DNA from: Blautia luti
GTDB taxonomy: Bacteria > Bacillota > Clostridia > Lachnospirales > Lachnospiraceae
Direction of reading: 5' to 3'
Length of the DNA stretch: 64,000 nucleotides
Assembly: GCF_033096465.1 (NCBI RefSeq)
Contig: NZ_AP028156.1
Span: 2,126,501 to 2,190,500 of the forward strand
The position numbers and the translations under genes were made by a program. Below are positions 35,498 to 42,735 of this stretch, in pieces (within the stretch, counting starts at the first letter, position 1; each line of letters opens with the position of its first letter). Under the pieces are notes generated by a model, which was given only the letters and a program-made list of their open reading frames with translations, was not told where the DNA came from and made no database searches.

Positions 35498-36829
35498 TCA
35501 ACCATTGATATCGTCTGCAAGCTCTTTTGCAGCCTGACGGCAGTCTGCCATAACTTTTGCTTCATCACATACAAGAACTTCACGGTCTTTCATCAGGACT
35601 TTACCGTTACATACAGTAGTCTGGACCATACTTCCGTTTACACCGAACATCAGATGTCCGTTGATATTGTTCTCGTTCATCGGTGTCAACGGATCATAGT
35701 CGATCACGATCACATCTGCTGCAGCGCCATCTTTCAGGACACCAAGCTGTTTCTTGAAGTATCTGTTTGCAATCTTTGCGTTTCCTTCGAAGAGCATCTG
35801 CGGAACCTCACCCCATGCTGCATTCGGATCGCAGAGACTGTGTTTATGAAGAACGTTTGCAACTTTCCAGGATTCCATCATATCATGCGTATATCCGTCT
35901 GTACCAAGACCTGTAACGATTCCTTTCTGCACCATTCTCATGGTTGGAGGACATCCGCATGCATTACCCATGTTAGATTCCGGATTATGTACGACCATGG
36001 TATCTGTATCTTTGATCAGATCCATCTCGTGTTCGTTTACATAGATGCAATGACCGAGTAAAGTCTTCGGTCCAAGAATATTCCAGTCATGAAGACGGTC
36101 AACAATACGTTTGCCATGCTCTTTCAGGCACTGATGAAGATCATAGATACCTTCTGCTACATGAATATGGTATCCAACGCCTTCCGGCTTCACTTCATTG
36201 CAGAGAGCCATTGTCTCATCTGAAATAGTAAAGGATGCATGCATACCCATCATTCCTGCGATCATATCGCTGTCATCAGCAAGCGCATGTTTGATGAAGT
36301 TCACGTTCTCCATTACAGCTTCTCTTGATTTCTCCATTCCGTCACGGTCGGAAATCTCATAGCAGAGACAGGTACGTACTCCCAGATCCTTCGCTGCTTC
36401 TTCGATGGCATTGAGGGAACCTGTAATATGTCCAAAACTTGCATGATGGTCAAATACTGTAGTTACACCATTCTTAATAGAATCAATGTATGTAGCATAT
36501 GCAGAAAGCTTTGTCTGCTCTAAGGTCAGATGACGGTCAACTGTCCACCATAATCCGTCAAGGATATCCAGAAATCCCTTTGGATTATATCCGTTAATGC
36601 TTAATCCTCTTGCGAAGGAGCTGTAGATATGCTCATGGGCATTAATAAATGCCGGCATGATAACCTCACCCTTTGCATCAATAAACTCAGCATCTGGATA
36701 AGCTTTCTTTACTTCTTCAGTTACCCCCACCATTACTATGGTGTTACCATCCATTGCTACAGCACCATTCTCCACGAATGGGTTGGATGCGTCCCGTGTG
36801 ATCATTCTTCCATTACCAATTACCAGCAT
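35498..36829 (-). CDS. ssnA: Putative aminohydrolase SsnA
   Basis: This 443-residue member of the amidohydrolase superfamily has metal-site motifs MPAFINAHEHIYSSFARG (HxH), GYHIHVAEG, LLGHCIYVNEHE and TGLGTDGYTHDM (Asp). It resembles guanine and chlorohydrolase-type deaminases, so deamination of a purine or purine-derived ring, or opening of an intermediate, is likely; the exact substrate is not established from sequence. AGGAGG six bases before the ATG sets the start. It is the first gene of the ssnA-ygfK-xdhD-ferredoxin arm, with a promoter about 80 bases upstream. Confidence 0.93.
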   Translation of the reverse strand: MLVIGNGRMITRDASNPFVENGAVAMDGNTIVMVGVTEEVKKAYPDAEFIDAKGEVIMPAFINAHEHIYSSFARGLSINGYNPKGFLDILDGLWWTVDRHLTLEQTKLSAYATYIDSIKNGVTTVFDHHASFGHITGSLNAIEEAAKDLGVRTCLCYEISDRDGMEKSREAVMENVNFIKHALADDSDMIAGMMGMHASFTISDETMALCNEVKPEGVGYHIHVAEGIYDLHQCLKEHGKRIVDRLHDWNILGPKTLLGHCIYVNEHEMDLIKDTDTMVVHNPESNMGNACGCPPTMRMVQKGIVTGLGTDGYTHDMMESWKVANVLHKHSLCDPNAAWGEVPQMLFEGNAKIANRYFKKQLGVLKDGAAADVIVIDYDPLTPMNENNINGHLMFGVNGSMVQTTVCNGKVLMKDREVLVCDEAKVMADCRQAAKELADDING

Positions 36830-36907
36830 ATAGTTCCTCCTTTTACTTGTTAAAAATTACCAATTTGCTACTGCCATTCATCAAATGTTTGGGAATTTTA
36901 CACTAAC

Positions 36908-36936
36908 ACTGTAACATATTTCTCAAAAGATTTCAA
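36908..36936 (-). promoter_or_regulatory. Promoter of the ssnA operon
   Basis: On the minus strand, TTGAAA (36931-36936), 17 bases and TACAGT (36908-36913). The predicted start is about 72 bases upstream of ssnA. Confidence 0.6.
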
Positions 36937-36989
36937 TAGAAAGTCCAAAAAGTTTTTGGTTTTCTTAATTTTTTTTAGTCTTCAACAAA

Positions 36990-37030
36990 CAAAAAAGGAA
37001 CAGCCGTTGCCTGAACAACGTTGTTCCCTT
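36990..37030 (-). terminator. Intrinsic terminator after the DUF975 gene
   Basis: On the minus strand, outer arms GGAACA/TGTTCC and inner arms CAACG/CGTTG are followed by TTTTTT. It closes the glycosylation/cobalamin transcription unit. Confidence 0.85.
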
Positions 37031-37072
37031 TTCTGATATCATTATAAAACAGTTTTTGCGATCTGTACAGCC

Positions 37073-37843
37073 TTAATTCACATTCATCTGGCTTAACGTT
37101 TCGTAAAGTTCCGCATTTGTTGCATCCATATAAGGTCTTACATAGAAGATTCCCACAAGTCCAAAAGTAACTTCAGAAAGAAACAGCCATGGAATAAAAG
37201 AAAGATCCAGTACAAATGCCTTCCATTTGTTTCCATACATCATCTCCCTGCTTCTGCGGAAAGCTTCTTCCTGAGGCATATCCGGATATTCTGCCAGAAG
37301 ATAGGGGATCATACGGTATTCGTAAGATTTCACAATTCCCGGTACGATCAGCATCAGAGACCATAAAATCAGATACAGATCTCTGAAAAATGTAACTTTC
37401 ACCACATTCCCCACAGAGCCTGAACGAAAGGCTCCGAAAATTCTTCCAATTCCCGGATTGGAATAGGTATTTTCTATATAAAATCCTCTTCCCCCAACTT
37501 CCAGTCCATTAAAAATAAGAATTTTCAGAATGATCAGAAGAACAACCAGAAGCACCTTCATGCTGACAGTAACAAGTCCCATCATTGCACGCAGCGGTGC
37601 AGTGAGCACACGCAGTGGTTCAAACACATTCAGCGCATAGGTTACTCCTGTAACGGCAACATTTCCGTCTTCCCCCACACTTTGTGTATACCGGGAAATG
37701 CTCAGATTATCTTTATCATTGTTTCCTGATGATCCTCCTGACGCCAGGATAACAGCAAGGATCAGACTGACAACCACCGCTACCCAGTAATTTTTCTTAA
37801 ACGCCTGTTTGGCTTTCATTTTCAGATCACTTCGTATCCACAT
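37073..37843 (-). CDS. DUF975 family membrane protein
   Basis: This 256-residue integral membrane protein begins WIRSDLKMKAKQAFKKNYW, the typical DUF975 start, followed by a first membrane segment (VAVVVSLILAVILASGG). Further segments are VLLVVLLIILKILIFNGLEVG, LYLILWSLMLIVPGIVKSYEY and FIPWLFLSEVTFGLVGIFYV. The motif IVKSYEYRMIPYLLAEYPDM is conserved in the family. Function unknown. It starts three bases after the CobC-like gene and is followed by a terminator, so it is the last gene of that unit; the link to cobalamin may be no more than shared transcription. Confidence 0.85.
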   Translation of the reverse strand: MWIRSDLKMKAKQAFKKNYWVAVVVSLILAVILASGGSSGNNDKDNLSISRYTQSVGEDGNVAVTGVTYALNVFEPLRVLTAPLRAMMGLVTVSMKVLLVVLLIILKILIFNGLEVGGRGFYIENTYSNPGIGRIFGAFRSGSVGNVVKVTFFRDLYLILWSLMLIVPGIVKSYEYRMIPYLLAEYPDMPQEEAFRRSREMMYGNKWKAFVLDLSFIPWLFLSEVTFGLVGIFYVRPYMDATNAELYETLSQMNVN

Positions 37844-37846
37844 TAC

Positions 37847-38446
37847 TCAATCCTCCATAATCGCTGTCTTCACAGATAACTCTTTCCTGCCTCTTTTCCA
37901 CATGTCTTCCTCCAGTACCGTCTCGTAGCCGCCGCCGTTTTTTACATGCCATTCATAAAAAGGTTTCTGTATATCTGCATATTCTTCCATGAGATTCATG
38001 ATCGTTCCTCCATGGATCACAAAAGCTGCCTGGGAAATCCCGCCCCGGATACAGCCAGCTATTGCCCGTTCAAAGCCGCTCAGATTTCTCCGTTTAAATT
38101 CTTCCCTGCTCTCTCCACCTGGAAAAGGCAAGGTTCCATTACTGTCTATCCATGCCTGATAGTTTGCATTTCCATCCAGTTCTTTATAATTTTTGTTTTC
38201 GAACTCACCGAAATCACACTCTGCCAGTTCTTCTATGATCTGCAAGCTTTTTTGGGGAAAAAGAATCTGTGCCGTCTGTATACACCGCTTCATGGGACTG
38301 ATATAAACTCTGTCCGGTTCCGGATAATCCAGCTTACTCAGAAATTCCTGTCCATCCGGACATAAAGGCTCGTCAGTCACGCCTATGTATCTTCCATATT
38401 TGTTTCCTTCTGTTTTTCCATGGCGGATCAGCCATATTTTAATCAT
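37847..38446 (-). CDS. cobC: Histidine phosphatase, probable alpha-ribazole phosphatase
   Basis: This 199-residue phosphoglycerate-mutase-like enzyme has the catalytic LIRHGKTEGN at the N-terminus, SPMKRCIQTAQILFP, ECDFGEFENKNYKEL and a second-His region FVIHGGTIMNLM. Members of this branch remove the phosphate from alpha-ribazole 5'-phosphate or adenosylcobalamin 5'-phosphate. The context supports that role: it overlaps the short CobU-like gene by eight bases and follows cobT, cobU and cobS. A general sugar phosphatase cannot be excluded from sequence alone. Confidence 0.85.
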   Translation of the reverse strand: MIKIWLIRHGKTEGNKYGRYIGVTDEPLCPDGQEFLSKLDYPEPDRVYISPMKRCIQTAQILFPQKSLQIIEELAECDFGEFENKNYKELDGNANYQAWIDSNGTLPFPGGESREEFKRRNLSGFERAIAGCIRGGISQAAFVIHGGTIMNLMEEYADIQKPFYEWHVKNGGGYETVLEEDMWKRGRKELSVKTAIMED

Positions 38447-38819
38447 CTTTGATCACCGTTCCAATCCCGCAGACCACCCGCGTTACCTTCCGGCTGTAAG
38501 CTGCCAGTTTCGTACACACCCGTCCCACAGCCTCTCTGTATTTCCTGTCAAAAGCATCCACAGGCACTACTCCATATCCCACCTCCTGGGAAACTATGAT
38601 AATGTCCGGATTACCGTCGATGAGCTTTTGGGCAAGTTCCGTTACATCTCTGCCTTCTTTTAATTCTTTCCGGATATATTCCTGGAAATCCAGGATCCCC
38701 TGAAGGTTCATCAGCTCTTTTTCTGATACCAGGGCTCCGTTTCCCCAGACCAGCTGTGGATATTCTTTTTTTGCATGATCGGTTTTTCCCTGATATGCAC
38801 CACCGATTATCATTTCCAT
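38439..38819 (-). CDS. Short CobU-like protein (adenosylcobinamide kinase family)
   Basis: This 126-residue protein has an N-terminal P-loop, GGAYQGKTDHAKKEY, and a C-terminal half, IIIVSQEVGYGVVPVDAFDRKYREAVGRV, that matches the canonical end of CobU. It lacks the central segment holding the guanylylated histidine, which full-length CobU next door retains. It may keep kinase activity, act as a subunit or regulator of the other CobU, or be a distinct nucleotide-binding protein. It lies 13 bases after cobS and overlaps the phosphatase gene. Confidence 0.7.
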   Translation of the reverse strand: MEMIIGGAYQGKTDHAKKEYPQLVWGNGALVSEKELMNLQGILDFQEYIRKELKEGRDVTELAQKLIDGNPDIIIVSQEVGYGVVPVDAFDRKYREAVGRVCTKLAAYSRKVTRVVCGIGTVIKDD

Positions 38820-38832
38820 ATTCTCGTTCCTC

Positions 38833-39615
38833 TTATCTTATAAATAAGTTAGATACCACTGCAAGGATCACTGCCATCCCAGCTTCGCAGATACACAGAA
38901 AAAATCCCGAAAGATCACCTGTCGTTCCGCCGAAATATTTCATGGCAGTATGATGATAATACCCAAAGATCACCAGCGCACCTGCAAAAGCCGCAATTCC
39001 CCATACAGGTTCGATCCATATCATGACAGCTGCCAGCAGGATGAGATATACGATCAGAACATTTCTGGAGATCACATCTGAAGAATTTCTGGAAAACTCT
39101 GCCACTGTACCGTCAGATTTTGCCTTTGGAAAAACGATCACACCGATTCCCGACAGGCATCTGGAAACCATAAATCCCAAGCTCATGATCGCGATCGCTT
39201 CCATATTCTCAGAAGTATACAGCTGATCATATGCCCCGTACCATGTTACAAAATACACGGCTGCAGTGATCACTGCAAATGCTCCTGCATGGGAATCTTT
39301 CAGAATCTCTAGTCTTCTCGACCTCTCCTGCCAGGAACTGAGGGCATCCGAGGTATCCAACAGCCCGTCCACATGGATCCCGCCTGTCACAAAGACAGGC
39401 ACAAGAACCAGCAGTGCTGTCACAAATCCCGGCTGATAGCCGAATCTGCGCCCCGCATATGCCACTGCCACTGTCAGCACGCCTATTACAGTACCGATAA
39501 ACGGGAAAAAACAGAACATATATTTCATGTTTTCCTTGGTCCAGTCTGCACGGGGCATGGGAATTTTCGAAAACATGGCAAATGCCACCTTAAAATTATT
39601 CCATAAAGATTTCAT
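38833..39615 (-). CDS. cobS: Adenosylcobinamide-GDP ribazoletransferase (cobalamin synthase)
   Basis: This 260-residue polytopic membrane enzyme joins adenosylcobinamide-GDP to alpha-ribazole (or its phosphate). Family motifs are FSKIPMPRADWTKENMKYM near the N-terminus, GGIHVDGLLDTSDALSSW with the acidic metal-binding residues, and KDSHAGAFAVI. Several hydrophobic helices follow, ending GMAVILAVVSNLFI. It overlaps cobU by four bases. Confidence 0.95.
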   Translation of the reverse strand: MKSLWNNFKVAFAMFSKIPMPRADWTKENMKYMFCFFPFIGTVIGVLTVAVAYAGRRFGYQPGFVTALLVLVPVFVTGGIHVDGLLDTSDALSSWQERSRRLEILKDSHAGAFAVITAAVYFVTWYGAYDQLYTSENMEAIAIMSLGFMVSRCLSGIGVIVFPKAKSDGTVAEFSRNSSDVISRNVLIVYLILLAAVMIWIEPVWGIAAFAGALVIFGYYHHTAMKYFGGTTGDLSGFFLCICEAGMAVILAVVSNLFIR

Positions 39616-40157
39616 TTATGCTCCTCCTTTTTCATACATTTATGATATACAGGAATCCCATAAACCACTTCCACCACTTCATCTGCCATCTGTGCTGTCT
39701 CCTGATTGATCTTTCCCAGATCCTTCAGATAAGTATCCATGTCTCCCTCAAAAAATGCAGCATCCGAAAAAATCTCATTGGTCACGATCACCACATGGTC
39801 TGCCTGGCGAAGCAGATTTTTAACCCCTGCCATAATCTCCTGTACAGTCTGCTCATGAGCCCCCTGCTCTTCAAACATTTCATTTGCCACAAGATTCGAC
39901 ATACATTCCAGCAGTACTACGCATTTCCCGGATTCTCCCGGCAAAACAGCATTTTTAAGCCCTGTATAGCATTCTACAGTCTCAAATCCCTTTCCTGCGC
40001 GCATTTTCCTGTGCCGTTCGATTCTTTTATGACTTTCTTCATCAAAAGGATGCATCGTCGCTATATAGATTCTCTTCCCTTCGCCAAAAGAAAGCACCCG
40101 GTCTTCCGCAAATGCAGACTTCCCGCTTCCGCTTCCTCCTGTTACAAGTGTCAGCAT
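39612..40157 (-). CDS. cobU: Adenosylcobinamide kinase/guanylyltransferase
   Basis: This 181-residue enzyme phosphorylates adenosylcobinamide and then transfers GMP to it. It has the P-loop VTGGSGSGKSAFAEDRV, the YIATMHPFDEESHKRIERHR segment with the histidine that is guanylylated, and a Walker-B-like CVVLLECMSNLVANEMFEE. Its last third (VTNEIFSDAAFFEGDM) departs from the usual NEVGxGIVP motif, which instead appears in the short paralogue at 38439-38819. It overlaps cobT by one base and cobS by four. Confidence 0.93.
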   Translation of the reverse strand: MLTLVTGGSGSGKSAFAEDRVLSFGEGKRIYIATMHPFDEESHKRIERHRKMRAGKGFETVECYTGLKNAVLPGESGKCVVLLECMSNLVANEMFEEQGAHEQTVQEIMAGVKNLLRQADHVVIVTNEIFSDAAFFEGDMDTYLKDLGKINQETAQMADEVVEVVYGIPVYHKCMKKEEHK

Positions 40158-41209
40158 TATTTCAACTCCTCATATTGTTCCACATGAATATCATCGAAAG
40201 TGCTCATAGAATGATAAACGGCCGCAGCCAGATCAAGGATCGGAAACAGTGCCACTGCACCGGTACCTTCTCCCAGACACATATCTGCATGAAGAACCGC
40301 TTCTTTGTTCATATGCTCCAAAATCAGATGAGCAGCTGGTTCCCTGGATACATGGGATGCGATCATATAATCTCCTGCAGCCGGGCAGATCTGCATTGCG
40401 ATCAGCGCAGAAACACAGGAAATAAATCCGTCCATTACCACTGGAATACCGTAAATTGCTCCGCCCAGAAATACGCCGGCCATTCCCGCAATATCCAGGC
40501 CGCCTACTTTCGCCAGAACATCAACAGCATCTGAGGGATCCGGCTGATTCAGTTTGATCGCTTTCCTGATCGCCCCGATCTTACGCGCCAGGCCTTCGCT
40601 GGTCAGCCCTGCACCTCGTCCGGTCATTTCTTCTACAGGCTGATTTAACAGTACAGAAGCAACTGCACTGCTGGTAGTCGTATTTCCAATTCCCATTTCG
40701 CCGGTTGCAAGGATCTTATATCCTTTCCCCTTCAGCTCCTCTACCATGGCGATTCCGCTCTCAATCCCCTTTACTGCCTGCTCCCTGGTCATTGCAGGTC
40801 CTTTGGTCATGTTCTTGGTACCATAAGCAACCTTGTGGTCTGTGCGGACTTTTGTATCAGTTATCATCCCCATGTCCACCGGAAAAATTTCCGCATGATT
40901 CTGCTTGCACATCACGCCCACAGATGTGTCATAGTTCAGAAAATTCTCAGCTACGATAGCCGTTACTTCCTGCCCTGTCTGTGTTACTCCTTCTTCCACT
41001 ACTCCATTATCAGCACACATGGCGATCAGGCCTCTCTTGGAAAGATCGATCTCTGCATTTCCCGTAATTCCGGCAATCTGAATCAACAGAGTTTCCAGTT
41101 TTCCAAGAGAATGCAGTGGCTTCGCAATACTGTCCCATCTTTTCTGCGCAATATCCATAGCGTTTCTATCTAAAGGTTTCACCTTCTTAATAGCTTTCTC
41201 CAGCGTCAT
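40157..41209 (-). CDS. cobT: Nicotinate-nucleotide--dimethylbenzimidazole phosphoribosyltransferase
   Basis: This 350-residue enzyme makes alpha-ribazole 5'-phosphate from nicotinate mononucleotide and a lower-ligand base. Motifs: RWDSIAKPLHSLGKLETL, MCADNGVVEEGVTQTG, ATGEMGIGNTTTSSAV and TGRGAGLTSEGLARKI. The catalytic Glu is in CLGEGTGAVALFPIL. It begins 27 bases after the GtrA gene, with no cobalamin riboswitch visible upstream. With cobU and cobS it completes nucleotide-loop assembly, suggesting salvage of cobinamide; no corrin-ring genes are in the window. Confidence 0.95.
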   Translation of the reverse strand: MTLEKAIKKVKPLDRNAMDIAQKRWDSIAKPLHSLGKLETLLIQIAGITGNAEIDLSKRGLIAMCADNGVVEEGVTQTGQEVTAIVAENFLNYDTSVGVMCKQNHAEIFPVDMGMITDTKVRTDHKVAYGTKNMTKGPAMTREQAVKGIESGIAMVEELKGKGYKILATGEMGIGNTTTSSAVASVLLNQPVEEMTGRGAGLTSEGLARKIGAIRKAIKLNQPDPSDAVDVLAKVGGLDIAGMAGVFLGGAIYGIPVVMDGFISCVSALIAMQICPAAGDYMIASHVSREPAAHLILEHMNKEAVLHADMCLGEGTGAVALFPILDLAAAVYHSMSTFDDIHVEQYEELK

Positions 41210-41236
41210 GAGTTTCTACCTCTCTTTTTCTTTCTG

Positions 41237-41653
41237 TTATTTTGATTTTCCAGTTGTAAATACAAAGAATTTACTGAATATGTAATTTAATATCAGTACA
41301 ATAAATTGTGTCAGAAACTTCCCGATCATATCATTCATTCCCATCATTGATACCAGCAGCCACACACCGCCCACCTCGATCACCATTGTGACCAGTCTGG
41401 CACTGATAAACTTGCAGAACGGGCGGATATGATCTCTGAGAGTTTCGCATTTATCCTGAAAAACAAATTTTGAATTCACCACATAAGCAAACAAAATCGC
41501 CAATATAATAGAAATAATATTAGCAGTATTCAGTTCTACGTTCAGCTTTCTGAGAACAAAAAAACTGACCAGATTTACCATCGTCGTACATCCGCCAAAG
41601 AAAACATAGCGGATTACAGAACTTTCATACATTTTTCTGATCCATTGTTTCAT
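41237..41653 (-). CDS. GtrA family membrane protein
   Basis: This 138-residue protein has four membrane helices. It begins IRYVFFGGCTTMVNLVSFFVL and ends LTQFIVLILNYIFSKFFVF, the usual GtrA pattern. GtrA proteins are thought to flip or stabilise undecaprenyl-phosphate-linked sugars for surface glycosylation. It overlaps the upstream glycosyltransferase gene by four bases, the classic GtrA-GtrB pairing. Confidence 0.9.
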   Translation of the reverse strand: MKQWIRKMYESSVIRYVFFGGCTTMVNLVSFFVLRKLNVELNTANIISIILAILFAYVVNSKFVFQDKCETLRDHIRPFCKFISARLVTMVIEVGGVWLLVSMMGMNDMIGKFLTQFIVLILNYIFSKFFVFTTGKSK

Positions 41654-42606
41654 AATGATCCTCTTTCATTTATTTTCGTCTGTTCACCATTCTTAATAAC
41701 TTTCGAAATGATATAGCGCGGTCTGCGTTTGACTTCTTCATAAATCTTGGCAATATAATATCCAATGATCCCCAGACTGATCATCATGGCGCTTCCCACC
41801 AGCAGCAGTACCATCAGCAGTGTCGTATATCCCTCCACTGCAGAACCTGCGAAATACTGTATCAGCGAATAGATCATAAGAACCAGCGAACATATAAAAC
41901 AGACCACTCCTGTAATAGTGACAAACTGCAATGGAAATGTAGTAAATGCCACAATATTGGTAAATGCATATTTTACCAGTGTCCACGGAGACCACTTGGA
42001 AACGCCTGCCTCTCTCTCCTGCACCTCGAACTCCACGCTGGTAGTTTTATATCCTACCCAGGTCGAAGTCGCACGGAAAAACATGTTTCTCTCAGGCATA
42101 GACAAAATGCTGTCTACCGCCTTCCGGTCCAGCATCTTAAAATCTGACGCATCTTTCATATTCACTTTTGTAGCTTTGGACATAATATCATAGAAAAATC
42201 CAGCACATTCTTTATGCAGAAATCCTTCTTTTCCTCTGTCAGATTTCACGCCTTCGATCACTTCATACCCATCCTGCCACAGTCTGTACATTTCAATAAG
42301 GGTCTGCGGCGGGTGCTGCAGGTCACAGTCCATCACTGCCACCACATCGCCGCCAGCCTGGGCAAGTCCGGCAAAAATCGCTGCTTCTTTCCCAAAATTT
42401 CTGGAAAAAAGAACGCCGGTCACATTGGCATCCCTCTCTCCTGCCTTCTGAATCTCCTCCCATGTCCTGTCGCTGGAACCGTCGTTCACCACTACCAGTT
42501 CATAGGGAATCTGTGCTTCCGTAAGAACCTGTGCAAGTACGCGGCAGGTTTTACCCACCATAAGTTCTTCATTGTATGCTGGAAGTACCACTGATAATTT
42601 ATTCAT
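41650..42606 (-). CDS. Glycosyltransferase family 2 (GtrB/DPM1-like, membrane-bound)
   Basis: This 318-residue enzyme has an N-terminal GT2 domain: LSVVLPAYNEELMVGKT, ELVVVNDGSSDRTWEEI, VVAVMDCDLQHPPQTLIEMY. Two C-terminal membrane helices follow (FVTITGVVCFICSLVLMIYSL and LLMVLLLVGSAMMISLGIIGYY). Such proteins charge undecaprenyl phosphate with a sugar that is then delivered outside the cell. Two ATGs are possible; GAGGA eight bases before the ATG at 42606 favours that one over 42621. It overlaps gtrA downstream and follows yfhO, whose product could be the final transferase. Confidence 0.92.
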   Translation of the reverse strand: MNKLSVVLPAYNEELMVGKTCRVLAQVLTEAQIPYELVVVNDGSSDRTWEEIQKAGERDANVTGVLFSRNFGKEAAIFAGLAQAGGDVVAVMDCDLQHPPQTLIEMYRLWQDGYEVIEGVKSDRGKEGFLHKECAGFFYDIMSKATKVNMKDASDFKMLDRKAVDSILSMPERNMFFRATSTWVGYKTTSVEFEVQEREAGVSKWSPWTLVKYAFTNIVAFTTFPLQFVTITGVVCFICSLVLMIYSLIQYFAGSAVEGYTTLLMVLLLVGSAMMISLGIIGYYIAKIYEEVKRRPRYIISKVIKNGEQTKINERGSL

Positions 42607-42735
42607 GATGTCATTCCTCATTCATTGCTGTCATAATCCGGGCAGCATTTTTATCTGCTTATTTTCCTGTTTAATTATACACAAATTTACAGAAAAGTCC
42701 ATTACACTGCCGTAAATATTTCCTATTGCTGTATA

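Noticed and set aside
41200..41240. Cobalamin riboswitch upstream of cobT
   Set aside because: Only 27 bases separate gtrA and cobT. GCCACTG-like B12-box strings in the region fall within coding sequence.
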